Notes under the pieces: model-generated | The model's database searches: none | Told to the model about the DNA's origin: nothing | What the model saw: only the letters and a program-made list of their open reading frames with translations | Assembly: GCF_021654285.1 (NCBI RefSeq) | Contig: NZ_JAKFZS010000007.1 | Location: 124,001-188,000, forward strand | DNA: 64,000 nt | From: Pseudoalteromonas luteoviolacea | Lineage (GTDB): Bacteria; Pseudomonadota; Gammaproteobacteria; Enterobacterales; Alteromonadaceae | Direction: 5' to 3' | Made by a program: the position numbers and the translations under genes | Part shown: positions 43,649 to 55,063 of the stretch, piece by piece | How the letters are laid out: the number at the start of each line of letters is the position of its first letter | How positions within the stretch are numbered: position 1 is the first letter of the stretch

Positions 43649-44355
43649 GCTAGCTTCTCGAAGTGAAGTAGGTAATTTACGCTAACATCGTCTGTTAGGG
43701 TAAATGTTTTAGTGAACGGGTTGTAACTAATTCCTGCTGATGCACGTACTTTTAAACCATGTTGCTCAGCCCACCCAATTAAAGTTGAAGGGCGGATGAA
43801 CTTGTTATGATCGTGTGTGCCTTCAGGCACCATTTTTAAAAGTTTCTCTGCGGCAACAACAGCTAATAAATATGCTTTATGTGTTTTGTTTAGAGTAGAA
43901 AAAAATACGCTGGCTCCCGGCTTAGCAGCTTTTGCGACTGCGGCAATGATTGCAGCAGGGTCGGGTACATGTTCTAACATTTCCATGCAAGTCACCACAT
44001 CAAACTGCTCAGGATGCTCGTCAGCGAAAACTTCAGCGGGGATTTTTTGATAATCTACGCTGACACCGCTTTCAAGGCTGTGTAGTTTAGCGACATTTAA
44101 AGGTTCTTGGCCCATATCAATGCCTGTTGCATCTGCGCCAAGTTTAGCCATACTTTCAGTTAAGATCCCGCCACCACATCCAACATCAAGTACTTTCTTC
44201 GAGAATAAGCCTGCACTTTTATCGTTGATGAAGTCCAACCTTAATGGATTGATATCATGTAGCGGTTTAAATTCTCCTTCTGTATCCCACCATCTCTCAG
44301 CGATTTCTTCGAATTTTGCGATTTCTTGGTGGTCTACATTTTGATGTTCGGTCAT
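43645..44355 (-). CDS. ubiG: Ubiquinone biosynthesis O-methyltransferase UbiG
   Basis: 236 residues; SAM-binding [33 protein letters not shown] and the N-terminal [20 protein letters not shown] are typical of UbiG, which does both O-methylations of ubiquinone synthesis. Divergent from gyrA, as in E. coli. Confidence 0.95.
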   Translation of the reverse strand: MTEHQNVDHQEIAKFEEIAERWWDTEGEFKPLHDINPLRLDFINDKSAGLFSKKVLDVGCGGGILTESMAKLGADATGIDMGQEPLNVAKLHSLESGVSVDYQKIPAEVFADEHPEQFDVVTCMEMLEHVPDPAAIIAAVAKAAKPGASVFFSTLNKTHKAYLLAVVAAEKLLKMVPEGTHDHNKFIRPSTLIGWAEQHGLKVRASAGISYNPFTKTFTLTDDVSVNYLLHFEKLA

Positions 44356-44536
44356 AAAAAGCTTCCTCGTTTATCTGGGCGCATTGTATTGGCTATTTAT
44401 AAAAATACCAGACATTTTACGACTGCAAATTGAATTTACCTGTGTTACTATCGGCAGCCGAATAAATAATAACTTAACCCTTTGTTGCTATTAGTGTGAC
44501 ACAAAAGGGCAAGACTCTGAAGGAAAGTGGTATCAA

Positions 44537-47212
44537 ATGACTGATCTCGCCAATGAAATCCTCCCGGTCAATATTGAAGATGAATTGAAAAATTCATATC
44601 TTGATTACGCCATGAGCGTAATCGTAGGGCGTGCATTGCCAGACGTACGTGACGGACTGAAGCCAGTTCACCGTCGTGTACTTTTCGCAATGAACGAGCT
44701 ACGAAATGACTGGAACAAACCTTATAAAAAATCAGCTCGTGTAGTCGGTGACGTCATCGGTAAATACCACCCTCATGGTGATAGTGCAGTATACGATACA
44801 ATCGTACGTATGGCTCAGCCATTCTCTTTACGTTACATGCTGGTTGATGGTCAAGGTAACTTCGGTTCTGTCGATGGTGACTCGGCAGCTGCAATGCGTT
44901 ACACCGAAGTACGTATGGCAAAGATGTCTCATGAACTTCTTGCTGACCTCGACAAAGAAACGGTCGACTACGTACCTAACTATGACGGCACAGAGCAGAT
45001 CCCTGACGTGCTACCAACTAAAGTGCCAAACTTATTAGTAAATGGTTCTTCAGGTATCGCAGTTGGTATGGCGACAAACATCCCGCCACATAACCTAACT
45101 GAAGTGATCAATGGTTGCTTAGCAATTATTCAAAACCCTGACCTCACTATTGAAGAGCTAATGGAATATATTCCAGGCCCTGATTTCCCAACTGCGGCAA
45201 TCATCAGTGGTAAAAAAGGCATCGAACAAGCCTATAAAACTGGTCGTGGCAAAGTTTATATCCGTGCTCGTGCAGAGATTGAGACTGACGAGAAAACGAG
45301 CAAAGAAACGATTATTGTCCATGAGATCCCTTACCAGGTTAACAAAGCGCGTCTTATCGAAAAAATTGCTGAACTAGTAAAAGATAAGAAAGTAGAAGGT
45401 ATCAGCGCATTACGCGATGAGTCTGACAAAGACGGTATGCGTATTGTTATTGAAATTAAGCGTGGTGAAGTAGGCGAGGTTGTGCTTAATAACCTGTATG
45501 CTCAGACACAGCTACAAACCGTGTTTGGTATGAACATGGTTGCGCTTGATAACAATCAACCTAAGTGTTTCAACTTAAAAGAAATGCTTGAAGCGTTTGT
45601 TATTCACCGTCGCGAAGTTGTCACGCGCCGTACAGTTTATGACTTACGCAAGGCAAGAGACAGGGCACATACGCTTGAAGGTCTTGCTATTGCACTAGCA
45701 AACATCGACCCAATTATTGAGTTGATCCGCAAGTCACCAACACCATCTGAAGCGAAAGCGGCATTAACCGCGCGTGCATGGGAGCTTGGTTCTGTTGCTC
45801 CTATGCTTGAACGTGCAGGCGAGCAAAATGTTGCGAGACCTGACTGGTTAGCAGATGAGCTTGGTATTAGAGATGGTCAATATTACCTTTCTGAACAACA
45901 AGCACAGGCAATTCTTGATTTACGACTTCACAAGCTAACAGGTCTAGAGCATGAGAAGATCTTAGGCGAATACCAAGAACTACTAGATATAATTGCTGAG
46001 TTACTACACATTCTTTCATCACCTGAGCGTTTAATGGAAGTTATCCGTGATGAGTTGGTTGAAATCAAAGAAGTATATGGTGATGAGCGTCGCACTGAAA
46101 TCACTGCTGCAGCACATGACATCAGCCTTGAAGACTTAATTAACGAAGAAGATGTTGTTGTAACACTCTCTCATGAAGGTTACGTGAAGTATCAGCCTCT
46201 ATCTGACTACGAAGCACAGCGTCGTGGTGGTAAAGGTAAAGCAGCAACGAGAATGAAAGATGAAGATTTCATCGAGCGCCTACTTGTGGCTAATACACAC
46301 GACACAATACTTTGCTTCTCGACAGCGGGTAGATTGTACTGGTTGAAAGTATATCAATTACCACTGGCATCAAGACAAGCGCGTGGTAAGCCAATTGTAA
46401 ACTTATTGCCTCTTGAAGAAGATGAGCGTATCACAACGATTTTACCAGTTCGCGAATATGAAGAAGACAAGTATGTCTTAATGGCAACAGCCAATGGTAC
46501 AGTGAAGAAAACACCACTGACTGCATATAGCCGTCAGCGTGCAAGCGGTATTATCGCAATCAACTTGAATGAAGGTGATAACTTGATTGGTGCTGACATC
46601 ACTGATGGCAGTAACGACATCATGTTATTTACTGACCACGGTAAAGTTGTTCGCTTTAATGAGAAACTACGTGACTCAGAAACAGGCGAAGTGAAACTTG
46701 ACCCTGAAACAGGCGAGGAGATGTTAGCATTACGTCCGATGGGCCGTACTGCAACGGGTGTTCGTGGTATTAAGATGCCAGATGGCGTGAAAGTTGTTTC
46801 ATTGATTGTGCCTAAAAACGACGGTGCTATCTTAACGGTTACAGAAAATGGCTACGGTAAACGTACGCCGTTGGATGAATACCCTGCGAAGAGCCGAGCC
46901 ACACAAGGGGTTGTATCAATTAAGGTAACTGAGCGTAACGGTAACGTAGTTGGTGCAGTTCAGGTTGAGGACAACAATGAAATTATGCTTATCTCTAACC
47001 GAGGTACTTTGGTTAGAACACGCGTAAATGAAGTCTCTACAGTAGGACGTAACACGCAAGGTGTGATATTGATCCGCACAATAGAAGATGAGCAAGTTGT
47101 CGGGCTTCAGCGCATCGAAGAAATTGAAGTAGATGAGATTGAAGATGCTGTTGTGGATGACGCTCAAGGTGAAGAAACACCGCCGAGTGCACCAGAACAA
47201 GATTCTGAATAA
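44537..47212 (+). CDS. gyrA: DNA gyrase subunit A
   Basis: 891 residues. The quinolone-resistance region reads [17 protein letters not shown], with the wild-type serine and aspartate at the positions equal to E. coli 83 and 87. The catalytic tyrosine is in [10 protein letters not shown], and the GyrA box QRRGGKG starts the C-terminal wrapping domain. The C-terminus is a strongly acidic tail of about 25 residues. GAAGGAAAG precedes the start. Confidence 0.98.
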   Translation: MTDLANEILPVNIEDELKNSYLDYAMSVIVGRALPDVRDGLKPVHRRVLFAMNELRNDWNKPYKKSARVVGDVIGKYHPHGDSAVYDTIVRMAQPFSLRYMLVDGQGNFGSVDGDSAAAMRYTEVRMAKMSHELLADLDKETVDYVPNYDGTEQIPDVLPTKVPNLLVNGSSGIAVGMATNIPPHNLTEVINGCLAIIQNPDLTIEELMEYIPGPDFPTAAIISGKKGIEQAYKTGRGKVYIRARAEIETDEKTSKETIIVHEIPYQVNKARLIEKIAELVKDKKVEGISALRDESDKDGMRIVIEIKRGEVGEVVLNNLYAQTQLQTVFGMNMVALDNNQPKCFNLKEMLEAFVIHRREVVTRRTVYDLRKARDRAHTLEGLAIALANIDPIIELIRKSPTPSEAKAALTARAWELGSVAPMLERAGEQNVARPDWLADELGIRDGQYYLSEQQAQAILDLRLHKLTGLEHEKILGEYQELLDIIAELLHILSSPERLMEVIRDELVEIKEVYGDERRTEITAAAHDISLEDLINEEDVVVTLSHEGYVKYQPLSDYEAQRRGGKGKAATRMKDEDFIERLLVANTHDTILCFSTAGRLYWLKVYQLPLASRQARGKPIVNLLPLEEDERITTILPVREYEEDKYVLMATANGTVKKTPLTAYSRQRASGIIAINLNEGDNLIGADITDGSNDIMLFTDHGKVVRFNEKLRDSETGEVKLDPETGEEMLALRPMGRTATGVRGIKMPDGVKVVSLIVPKNDGAILTVTENGYGKRTPLDEYPAKSRATQGVVSIKVTERNGNVVGAVQVEDNNEIMLISNRGTLVRTRVNEVSTVGRNTQGVILIRTIEDEQVVGLQRIEEIEVDEIEDAVVDDAQGEETPPSAPEQDSE

Positions 47213-47214
47213 TT

Positions 47215-47240
47215 AAAAAAGCGGCTTAGGCCGCTTTTTT
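47215..47240 (+). terminator. Rho-independent terminator of gyrA
   Basis: Arms AAAAAAGCGGC and GCCGCTTTTTT around TTAG, starting three bases after the gyrA stop. Confidence 0.93.
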
Positions 47241-47401
47241 ATTAAAAAAAATCAACCAAATTAAATAATTTGACCCAGAATTTTGTTTCATCTGACCCTG
47301 TATTTGATGTAAATTCATAGACTGAAAGTTTATTTCCGTGTCGCGTTGTATAAACAGCATTTTGCTGTTTGGCGGCACGTTTTATTTGGAATGAGGAAAA
47401 T

Positions 47402-48484
47402 ATGACTGTTTATAACTTTTGTGCAGGCCCAGCGATGTTGCCCCCTGCTGTAATGGAGAAAGCGCAAGCAGAGTTTATTAACTGGCAAGGTTTAGGCGTA
47501 TCTGTAATGGAAATAAGCCACCGCTCCAAGCCGTTTCTTAAGTTGGCTGAAGAATGTGAAGCAAGCTTAAGAAGGTTGATGAACATTTCTGATGAATTTG
47601 AAGTGCTATTTATGCACGGTGGCGGGAGAGGTCATTTCTCAGCGGTGCCTTTGAACTTACATTTGGACAATGCACCAGGTGTGTATGTTGAGAATGGTAT
47701 TTGGTCAGTTGGCGCGACAAAAGAAGGCGCAAAGTTTACGCAGGTTGAATCTGTTGATATTCGTACGGACAAAGAGGGTCAATTTGATATTTTACCGGTT
47801 TCAGATTGGTCACTACCTGAAAATGCTTCTTTTATCCATTACTGCCCGAATGAAACTATAGATGGCATTGAAATTTTTGACGTGCCAAAGCATCCAACAG
47901 CACCAATCGTTGCGGATATGTCTTCAATGATTTTATCTCGTGAAATTAATGTCGATGATTTTGATCTGATTTATGCAGGCGCACAAAAGAATATCGGTCC
48001 GTCAGGTTTGAGCATTGCTATTGTTCGTAAGTCTTTATTAGAAAGAGAAGGGTTACCACGTCCTGCAATTTTGGATTACGCAATCGAAGCAAAGCAAAAC
48101 AGCATGTACAACACACCACCAACATACGCTTGGTACTTAGCGGCGGAGGTATTTAAATACCTAGAGTCAATCGGTGGCGTGCCAGCAATGGAAAAGCACA
48201 ACAAAGAAAAGGCGGCGTTGTTATACGATTATATTGATAGCTCTGACTTTTATTACAACAAAGTAGCGAGCACTTGTCGCTCATTAATGAATGTGCCGTT
48301 TTGGCTTAAAGATGATGCGCTTAATGACACCTTCCTTGAACAAGCAGAACAATATGGCTTAATGGCGCTTGAAGGACATCGTTTTGTCGGTGGTATGCGC
48401 GCGAGTATTTATAACGCAATGCCAATTGAAGGCATTGAAGCATTAATTGCGTTCATGAAAAAGTTTGCAGCGGAGCACAGCTGA
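47402..48484 (+). CDS. serC: Phosphoserine aminotransferase SerC
   Basis: 360 residues from the ATG at 47402 ([19 protein letters not shown]), preceded by GAGGAAAA; a start at 47369 adds eleven unlikely residues. PLP lysine in [13 protein letters not shown], and [15 protein letters not shown] is the phosphate-side loop. Serves serine and pyridoxal phosphate synthesis. Overlaps aroA by one base (TGATG). Confidence 0.97.
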   Translation: MTVYNFCAGPAMLPPAVMEKAQAEFINWQGLGVSVMEISHRSKPFLKLAEECEASLRRLMNISDEFEVLFMHGGGRGHFSAVPLNLHLDNAPGVYVENGIWSVGATKEGAKFTQVESVDIRTDKEGQFDILPVSDWSLPENASFIHYCPNETIDGIEIFDVPKHPTAPIVADMSSMILSREINVDDFDLIYAGAQKNIGPSGLSIAIVRKSLLEREGLPRPAILDYAIEAKQNSMYNTPPTYAWYLAAEVFKYLESIGGVPAMEKHNKEKAALLYDYIDSSDFYYNKVASTCRSLMNVPFWLKDDALNDTFLEQAEQYGLMALEGHRFVGGMRASIYNAMPIEGIEALIAFMKKFAAEHS

Positions 48485-49764
48485 TGGAACAGTTACCTTT
48501 AAGGCCAATAAAAAAAGTATCTGGCTCTGTGACCTTGCCAGGTTCAAAGAGCTTATCAAATCGTATTCTTTTGCTCGCCGCTTTATGTGACGGAGTAACA
48601 GAAGTTCGCAATTTGTTAGACAGTGATGATATTCGCCATATGCTCGCCGCTTTAGATGTGATGGGTGTTAAGGTTGAATTGAATGATGACAAAACCATAG
48701 CGAAAGTGCACGGAAACGGTGGTCACTTTAATACGCCTGAACAACCATTGTTTTTAGGTAACGCAGGTACAGCCTTTCGCCCACTGACTGCGGTTTTAGC
48801 GGCAACAGAGGGAAAGTTCACATTGACAGGTGAACCTAGAATGGAAGAGCGCCCAATTGGTCACCTTGTTGATGCACTTGATGTATTAGGTGCTGATGTT
48901 ACCTATCTGAAAAATGAACATTATCCACCACTTGATATTGTAGGGAAAAAGCTAAAGGGCGGCACGGTAGAGATTGATGGCAGTATTTCAAGCCAGTTTT
49001 TAACTGCGCTGCTGATGGCTGCACCACTATTTGATGGTGACAGTGAAATTAAAATCGCTGGCGAGCTAGTTTCTAAGCCTTACATTGATATTACACTAGG
49101 TGTGATGAAGCAGTTTGGTGTGGTAGTAGAGCATGACAATTATCAAGTGTTTTATGTGAAGGGTCAGCAGGGCTATATCTCACCAAGCAGTATTATGGTT
49201 GAAGGGGATGCTTCTTCTGCTTCTTACTTTGTGGCAGCAGCAGCAATCGCTGGAGGCGAAATTGAAATAAATGGAGTTGGTAAAGCAAGTGTGCAAGGTG
49301 ATATCGGGTTTGCACAAGTAATGGAACAAGTGGGTGCCCAAATTGATTGGTTCGATGAAAAACTGATTGTGAGAAAGGGTGAATTACAGGGTGTTGATAT
49401 CGACGCCAATGCTATTCCTGATGCAGCGATGACGTTAGCTACCGTAGCCTTATTTGCTAAAGGTAAAACAGCGATCCGCAATATTTATAATTGGCGTGTG
49501 AAAGAAACGGATCGTCTATACGCTATGGCGACAGAGCTTCGTAAAGTTGGCGCAGAAGTTGTTGAAGGTGAAGACTTTATTGAGATCACACCGCCAACAG
49601 AGTTCAAACACGCTGAGATAGACACTTATAACGATCATCGAATTGCAATGTGCTTCTCTATGGTTGCTGTTGGTGGTCAATCAGTTACGATTAATGATCC
49701 TGGTTGCACAGCGAAAACTTTTCCTACTTATTTTGATGTGCTCACCTCAATCTCGCAGCACTAG
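48484..49764 (+). CDS. aroA: 3-phosphoshikimate 1-carboxyvinyltransferase AroA (EPSP synthase)
   Basis: 426 residues. [17 protein letters not shown] and [18 protein letters not shown] are the substrate-binding motifs; [15 protein letters not shown] and [10 protein letters not shown] close the site. The [11 protein letters not shown] stretch is that of class I enzymes. Translationally coupled to serC. Confidence 0.97.
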   Translation: MEQLPLRPIKKVSGSVTLPGSKSLSNRILLLAALCDGVTEVRNLLDSDDIRHMLAALDVMGVKVELNDDKTIAKVHGNGGHFNTPEQPLFLGNAGTAFRPLTAVLAATEGKFTLTGEPRMEERPIGHLVDALDVLGADVTYLKNEHYPPLDIVGKKLKGGTVEIDGSISSQFLTALLMAAPLFDGDSEIKIAGELVSKPYIDITLGVMKQFGVVVEHDNYQVFYVKGQQGYISPSSIMVEGDASSASYFVAAAAIAGGEIEINGVGKASVQGDIGFAQVMEQVGAQIDWFDEKLIVRKGELQGVDIDANAIPDAAMTLATVALFAKGKTAIRNIYNWRVKETDRLYAMATELRKVGAEVVEGEDFIEITPPTEFKHAEIDTYNDHRIAMCFSMVAVGGQSVTINDPGCTAKTFPTYFDVLTSISQH

Positions 49765-49773
49765 TCACATTTA

Positions 49774-49796
49774 AGAGCGTGTTTTTCACACGCTCT
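49774..49796 (+). terminator. Hairpin downstream of aroA
   Basis: Arms AGAGCGTGT and ACACGCTCT with a five-base loop, nine bases past aroA. No T run follows, so it may attenuate or stabilise mRNA ends more than stop transcription. Confidence 0.5.
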
Positions 49797-49920
49797 CATA
49801 CCTAATTAAGATACAAATTCAACAATAGAACAAAAAGTTACATGTTGATAAGGATCTATTCATTAAACTTGCGTATAATGGGTGCCGATTTATATAAGGT
49901 GTGCATTTCAGGAGGTTTTA

Positions 49921-50628
49921 ATGCAGGCTGCAATGCCCGTAATCACCGTAGACGGCCCGAGCGGATCTGGCAAAGGGACTGTTTGTCGTTTGTTGGCTGA
50001 GAAATTAAATTGGGATGTTCTAGACAGCGGAGCAATATATCGCGTGCTGTCTATTGCAGTGTTACATCATCAAATCGCATTGGACAATGAAGAAGCGTTG
50101 GTCCCGTTAGCAGCGAACCTTGATGTACAATTTATGATTGATAGTACGTCTAAAAAATCTAAAATCGTGCTGGAAGGCGAAGATGTAACGAATACAATCC
50201 GCAATGAAGAAGTGGGGGCAACCGCTTCAAAAATAGCTATGCTTCCACGCGTTAGAGAAGCACTTTTACGCAGACAGCGTGCATTTAGAACTGAGAATGG
50301 CCTAATTGCGGATGGCCGTGACATGGGTACAGTTGTTTTCCCATCAGCAGAACTAAAAATTTATCTCACTGCAAGTGCTGAAGAACGTGCTAAGAGACGC
50401 TTTAATGAGTTGAAGGATAAGGGGCTTGATGTTACACTTGAGGGCCTTTTAGAAGATATCAAAGCACGTGATGACCGTGATATGAATAGGAAAGTGGCGC
50501 CACTAGTGCCTGCTGACGATGCTATTCATATAGATACCACGACTTTAGATGCCGACCAAGTATATCAGCAAGTGCTTAAACTTGTAGATGAAGCAGTATT
50601 GTCAGGCAAACTTCCGAAAGTTAGCTAA
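49921..50628 (+). CDS. cmk: Cytidylate kinase
   Basis: 235 residues from the ATG at 49921, with AGGAGG just upstream. P-loop [19 protein letters not shown]-binding [10 protein letters not shown] and [13 protein letters not shown] are typical. Phosphorylates CMP and dCMP. Located before rpsA as in E. coli. Confidence 0.96.
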   Translation: MQAAMPVITVDGPSGSGKGTVCRLLAEKLNWDVLDSGAIYRVLSIAVLHHQIALDNEEALVPLAANLDVQFMIDSTSKKSKIVLEGEDVTNTIRNEEVGATASKIAMLPRVREALLRRQRAFRTENGLIADGRDMGTVVFPSAELKIYLTASAEERAKRRFNELKDKGLDVTLEGLLEDIKARDDRDMNRKVAPLVPADDAIHIDTTTLDADQVYQQVLKLVDEAVLSGKLPKVS

Positions 50629-50723
50629 TTTATCATAGCACTGGCAAGGCCGCTGGTGTTTTTTTAACTACCCCATGCAGCATGGTCGCTTATTGGTACA
50701 TTTATATATGAGACGTATTTAGT

Positions 50724-52391
50724 ATGTCAGAAAATTTTGCGCAGTTATTTGAAGAAAGCCTAAAGGGTTTTGAAGCAGAGCAAGGCTCTATCGTTAAAGG
50801 TACAGTTATTTCAATCGAGAACAACATCGTTCTTGTTGACGCTGGCCTTAAGTCTGAAAGTGCAATCCCTGCAGAGCAATTCAAAAATGCTGCTGGTGAA
50901 CTAGAAGTTGCTGTTGGCGACGAAGTAGACGTAGCACTAGACGCAATCGAAGACGGTTTCGGTGAAACTATCCTTTCTCGTGAGAAAGCGAAGCGTCACG
51001 AAGCTTGGATCCGTCTTGAGAAAGCATGTGAAGACCAAGAGACTGTTATCGGTATTATCAACGGTAAAGTTAAAGGTGGTTTCACTGTTGAAGTTGATTC
51101 AATCCGTGCTTTCCTACCTGGTTCACTTGTTGATGTTCGTCCTGTACGTGACACTGCTCACCTTGAAGGTAAAGAGCTTGAGTTCAAAGTAATCAAGCTT
51201 GACCAGAAGCGTAACAACGTTGTTGTTTCTCGTCGTGCAGTTATCGAATCTGAGAACTCACAAGAGCGTGAAGAGCTTCTTGCTAACCTTGTTGAAGGTC
51301 AAGAAGTTAAAGGTATCGTTAAAAACCTTACTGACTACGGTGCATTCGTAGATCTAGGTGGTGTTGACGGTCTACTTCACATCACTGACATGGCTTGGAA
51401 GCGCGTTAAGCACCCAAGTGAAATCGTAAATGTTGGTGACGAAATCGCTGTTAAAGTACTTAAGTTCGACAAAGAGAAGACTCGTGTTTCTCTAGGTCTT
51501 AAGCAACTTGGCGAAGATCCTTGGGCAGCAATCGCTGGTCGTTACCCAGAAGGTGCTAAGCTTACTGGTCGCGTAACTAACCTAACTGACTACGGTTGTT
51601 TCGTTGAGATCGAAGAAGGCGTTGAAGGTCTAGTACACGTTTCTGAAATGGACTGGACTAACAAGAACATCCACCCTTCAAAAGTTGTTTCACTAGGTGA
51701 CACTGTTGAAGTTATGGTTCTTGAAATCGACGAAGAGCGTCGTCGTATTTCTCTAGGTCTTAAGCAGTGTAAAGCTAACCCTTGGCAGGAATTTGCTCGT
51801 CTACAGAACAAAGGCGACCAAGTTACTGGTAAGATCAAGTCAATCACTGATTTCGGTATCTTCATCGGTCTTGACGGCGGCATCGACGGTCTTGTACACC
51901 TTTCAGACATCTCTTGGAACACTCCAGGCGAAGAAGCTGTACGCGAGTACAAGAAAGGCGACGAGATCACTGCAATCGTTCTTCAGGTTGACCCAGAGCG
52001 TGAGCGTATCTCACTAGGCGTTAAGCAAATCGAAGCTGATCCTTTCAATAACTACCTAGACGCAAACAAAAAAGGTGCTATTGTTAAAGGTAAAGTGACT
52101 GAAGTTGACGCGAAAGGCGCAACTGTAGAGCTTGCTGAAGGTGTTGAAGGTTACATCCGTGTAGCTGACATCGCTCAAGAGCGCGTTGAAGATGCAACTT
52201 CTGTTGTTTCTGAAGGTGACGAAGTAGAAGCTAAATTTGTAGGTGTTGACCGTAAGAACCGTGCGATCAGCCTATCTGTTAAAGCTATCTTCGAAGCTGA
52301 AGAGAAAGAAGCTCTAGAGAAGCTTAAGAAAGAAGAGCCAGCGTTCGAAAACGCAATGGCAGCTGCTTTCAAAAATGCTCAAAAAGACTAA
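50724..52391 (+). CDS. rpsA: 30S ribosomal protein S1
   Basis: 555 residues with six S1 (OB-fold) repeats; for example [63 protein letters not shown] and [21 protein letters not shown] are the third to fifth domains' cores. The codon use is strongly biased (GGT, CGT, AAC, CTT), fitting very high expression. Confidence 0.98.
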   Translation: MSENFAQLFEESLKGFEAEQGSIVKGTVISIENNIVLVDAGLKSESAIPAEQFKNAAGELEVAVGDEVDVALDAIEDGFGETILSREKAKRHEAWIRLEKACEDQETVIGIINGKVKGGFTVEVDSIRAFLPGSLVDVRPVRDTAHLEGKELEFKVIKLDQKRNNVVVSRRAVIESENSQEREELLANLVEGQEVKGIVKNLTDYGAFVDLGGVDGLLHITDMAWKRVKHPSEIVNVGDEIAVKVLKFDKEKTRVSLGLKQLGEDPWAAIAGRYPEGAKLTGRVTNLTDYGCFVEIEEGVEGLVHVSEMDWTNKNIHPSKVVSLGDTVEVMVLEIDEERRRISLGLKQCKANPWQEFARLQNKGDQVTGKIKSITDFGIFIGLDGGIDGLVHLSDISWNTPGEEAVREYKKGDEITAIVLQVDPERERISLGVKQIEADPFNNYLDANKKGAIVKGKVTEVDAKGATVELAEGVEGYIRVADIAQERVEDATSVVSEGDEVEAKFVGVDRKNRAISLSVKAIFEAEEKEALEKLKKEEPAFENAMAAAFKNAQKD

Positions 52392-52406
52392 TTCTTAAGT
52401 CTAATC

Positions 52407-52435
52407 AAGAAGGGCACTTTAGCCCTTCTTTTTTT
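52407..52435 (+). terminator. Rho-independent terminator of rpsA
   Basis: Arms AAGAAGGGC and GCCCTTCTT with a six-base loop, followed by a T run, 15 bases past the rpsA stop. Confidence 0.93.
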
Positions 52436-52451
52436 ATTTAAAGGAAACGTT

Positions 52452-52742
52452 ATGACAAAGTCTGAATTAATAGAAAAACTTGCTGAACAGCATGCACATG
52501 TTCCTGTAAAAGACGTAGAAAATGCAGTAAAAGAAGTTTTAGAACAAATGGCGGGTTCACTATCTGGCTCTGATAGAATCGAAATCCGTGGCTTTGGCAG
52601 TTTCTCTCTGCACTATCGCTCTCCTAGAACTGGTCGCAACCCTAAAACAGGCGAAACAGTAGAGTTAGATGGCAAATATGTACCACATTTCAAGCCTGGA
52701 AAAGAATTAAGAGATCGCGTTAACGCTAGTCTCGAAGGGTAA
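52452..52742 (+). CDS. ihfB: Integration host factor beta subunit
   Basis: 96 residues of the HU/IHF fold. The DNA-intercalating arm is [20 protein letters not shown], with the [13 protein letters not shown] segment before it. AAAGGAAA precedes the start. Between rpsA and lapA as in E. coli. Confidence 0.97.
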   Translation: MTKSELIEKLAEQHAHVPVKDVENAVKEVLEQMAGSLSGSDRIEIRGFGSFSLHYRSPRTGRNPKTGETVELDGKYVPHFKPGKELRDRVNASLEG

Positions 52743-52757
52743 TTGGAGATACCTAAC

Positions 52758-53027
52758 TTGGTTCGAGTTGTTAAAAAGGGACTACTTTTGGTGTTGCTTT
52801 TAGTGGCGTTTGTAGTAGGCACACAGAATCCGAATGTTGTTGAAGTAAACTTTATCGTTGCAAGTGCCGAAATGCCGTTAGCGACACTGATAAGCTTATG
52901 TCTGTTCTCAGGTATAATCTTAGGTGTTTTGTTTAACTTAAGTTCACTCGTAAGGTTAAAACAAAAGAATCGTCAATTACATAAAACGAATAATTTATTG
53001 TTGAATAAAGATCAAAGCCAGCCATGA
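52758..53027 (+). CDS. lapA: Lipopolysaccharide assembly protein LapA
   Basis: About 89 residues with two transmembrane helices (GLLLVLLLVAFVVGTQN and ATLISLCLFSGIILGVLFNL) and a short basic cytoplasmic tail, the LapA (YciS) plan. No ATG is available: a TTG at 52758 with GGAG eight bases upstream is my choice, a TTG at 52743 directly after the ihfB stop is the alternative. It works with LapB in controlling LpxC and LPS synthesis. Overlaps lapB by four bases. Confidence 0.85.
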   Translation: MVRVVKKGLLLVLLLVAFVVGTQNPNVVEVNFIVASAEMPLATLISLCLFSGIILGVLFNLSSLVRLKQKNRQLHKTNNLLLNKDQSQP

Positions 53028-54160
53028 TCGAGCTTTTGTTCTTGCTGCTTCCTGTTGCCGCTGCTTATGGCTATGTAATGGGAAAGAACAGTGCTAAGAA
53101 TTTGGCACATGAGCAAAATAGAAAAATCACATCCGAATATAGTAAAGGCCTGAAATTCTTACTTGATAGAGAAGAAGATCAGGGTCTTGAACACCTAATA
53201 CAGCTGCTAGAAGTGTCAGCTGACTCTGTAGAGCACTATTTGACGCTCGCTACCTTATTTAGAAAGCGCGGTGAACTTGATAGGGCAATCAAAATTCACG
53301 AGTTACTTATAGAGCAGCCTAATTTAGATATAGAATTAGTGAAATCCTGTCGGCTGGAATTAGCAAAAGATTATATAATGGCAGGATTATTAGATGGGGC
53401 TGAATCCAATTTAGTCGTTTTAGTAAAAGCGGGTTTCGAAGATGCTTTAGAGCCCATGATCCAGCTTTATTCGCAAACGAGAGACTGGCAAAAAGGTGTC
53501 AATATGTACGAAGCATATTCTGACCTATTTTCCGATAAGGCCAGTTGTGCAGCAATTGCGAACTTTTATTGTGAAGTTGCTATTGAATCAAAGGATATCA
53601 AATTTTTTGAACAAGCGACAAAGCTCAACCATCAAGCTATCAGACCTTTATATGAGTTAGGTCTTGATGCTCACGGTCGCCAAGATAATGTAAAAGCAAT
53701 TTACTATTGGCGCAAACTGACCTCCGAATTTCCTCAAATCGCACCTCTTATTATAAATGACCTCCAATCCTGTTATGAGAGCTTGAATATCTCAGAAGAG
53801 TTTTATGGCTTGATAGGTGAATTACTCCCAAATGCTGGCGTAACAATAAAAATAAAGCATTGTCAGGGGCTGGTAGAGTCTGGGAAAGTAACAGAAGCGA
53901 TTGTATTTTTAACTGACAGCTTAAAAAGGGAGCCGTCAATAAGAGGGTTCAGTTATTTACTGCAACTTTTGAGTGCCAAAAATGTAAGAATTCAAGATGT
54001 ATTAGAAGAGATAGATAACCTCGTTACATCTTACATATCCACTAAGCCTGATTATCAGTGCAACAAATGTGGCTTTACCAGCCATAAACTATACTGGCTA
54101 TGCCCATCGTGTAAAACGTGGGAGTCGGTTGTGCCTAGTCGTGGCTTAGATGGTTATTAA
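53024..54160 (+). CDS. lapB: Lipopolysaccharide assembly protein LapB
   Basis: 378 residues: an N-terminal membrane anchor (MIELLFLLLPVAAAYGYVMG), a series of TPR helices (about 35-335) and a C-terminal rubredoxin-like metal site with CNKCG and CPSC. It is the scaffold that delivers LpxC to FtsH. Overlaps lapA by ATGA. Confidence 0.95.
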   Translation: MIELLFLLLPVAAAYGYVMGKNSAKNLAHEQNRKITSEYSKGLKFLLDREEDQGLEHLIQLLEVSADSVEHYLTLATLFRKRGELDRAIKIHELLIEQPNLDIELVKSCRLELAKDYIMAGLLDGAESNLVVLVKAGFEDALEPMIQLYSQTRDWQKGVNMYEAYSDLFSDKASCAAIANFYCEVAIESKDIKFFEQATKLNHQAIRPLYELGLDAHGRQDNVKAIYYWRKLTSEFPQIAPLIINDLQSCYESLNISEEFYGLIGELLPNAGVTIKIKHCQGLVESGKVTEAIVFLTDSLKREPSIRGFSYLLQLLSAKNVRIQDVLEEIDNLVTSYISTKPDYQCNKCGFTSHKLYWLCPSCKTWESVVPSRGLDGY

Positions 54161-54199
54161 TATTGTATGTGATTCTTTTAAAAGAAAATTAAGGTAATT

Positions 54200-54904
54200 A
54201 TGTCAAATATTGAACAAAAAAAAGTGCTAATTGCATTAGATTATGACAACGAGAGTGCGGCTTTAGCATTTGTGTCTCAGCTTTCACCAGATGAGTGTCG
54301 TTTAAAAGTCGGTAAAGAGATGTTTACTTACTTTGGCCCTCAGTTTGTTAAAAAGCTAGTAGATCTAGGATTTGACGTATTCCTTGACCTGAAATTTCAT
54401 GATATTCCAAATACGGTTGCAAAAGCAGTCACTGCTGCTGCGGAGTTAGGCGTATGGATGGTCAATGTGCACGCCAGTGGTGGCACAGAAATGATGTCAA
54501 AAGCCAAAGAAGCGTTAAGTAAATATGGTGATAAAGCGCCGTTGCTTATTGCTGTTACTGTTTTGACAAGTATGGACCAAGCTCAGCTTAGTAAGTTGGG
54601 CATTGATAAAACACCACAGGAGCAGGTGCTTTACTTGGCAAAACTGGCTAAAGAGTCTGGTTTAGATGGCGTAGTGTGCTCAGCGCAAGAAGCTGAGACA
54701 TTAAAAGCACAGCTTGGTAGCGAATTTAAGCTTATTACTCCGGGGATCAGACCTGCTGGTAGTGATGCAGGTGACCAAAAGCGTATCATGACCCCAGCTA
54801 AAGCTATCGAAGCTGGCAGTGACTATTTAGTGATTGGCAGGCCGATCACGAAAGCTGAAGATCCTGCAAAAGCTCTGAGAGATATAAACGCCAGTATTTC
54901 TTAA
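54200..54904 (+). CDS. pyrF: Orotidine 5'-phosphate decarboxylase
   Basis: 234 residues. [15 protein letters not shown], the catalytic [15 protein letters not shown] and [13 protein letters not shown] are the family motifs. Last step of UMP synthesis. AAGG precedes the start. Confidence 0.97.
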   Translation: MSNIEQKKVLIALDYDNESAALAFVSQLSPDECRLKVGKEMFTYFGPQFVKKLVDLGFDVFLDLKFHDIPNTVAKAVTAAAELGVWMVNVHASGGTEMMSKAKEALSKYGDKAPLLIAVTVLTSMDQAQLSKLGIDKTPQEQVLYLAKLAKESGLDGVVCSAQEAETLKAQLGSEFKLITPGIRPAGSDAGDQKRIMTPAKAIEAGSDYLVIGRPITKAEDPAKALRDINASIS

Positions 54905-54910
54905 TTGAAT

Positions 54911-54941
54911 ACTCGTCAGGTCTGTCTTGGACCTGACGAGT
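54911..54941 (+). terminator. Hairpin downstream of pyrF
   Basis: Twelve-base perfect arms ACTCGTCAGGTC and GACCTGACGAGT with a seven-base loop, then CTCTATTTCC. A strong stem with a weak T run separates pyrF from the photolyase operon. Confidence 0.7.
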
Positions 54942-55063
54942 CTCTATTTCCCGTCATCAATGCTCACCGCTATACTCGTCAAATATTTTATAAATCTAGA
55001 TTGATGTTTGATGCGTACAAATGTGCTTAATAACCATTTGTAAGGCAGGGTTAAACAAGCGAT

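Noticed and set aside
46916..47200. 94-residue antisense frame at the end of gyrA
   Set aside because: Covers the GyrA C-terminal domain and acidic tail in reverse; its cysteine- and histidine-rich composition comes from reverse reading of acidic codons.
50629..50723. Structured rpsA leader or cmk terminator
   Set aside because: A GC-rich patch followed by T (CCGCTGGTGTTTTTTT) is present, but I could not draw a convincing paired stem, so it was not listed as a terminator or leader RNA.
54942..55063. SOS (LexA) box or light-regulator site before the photolyase operon
   Set aside because: No CTGT-N8-ACAG match was seen and no MerR/LitR-type photoreceptor gene is nearby; only loose promoter-like hexamers (TTGATG, TTAATA with wrong spacing).
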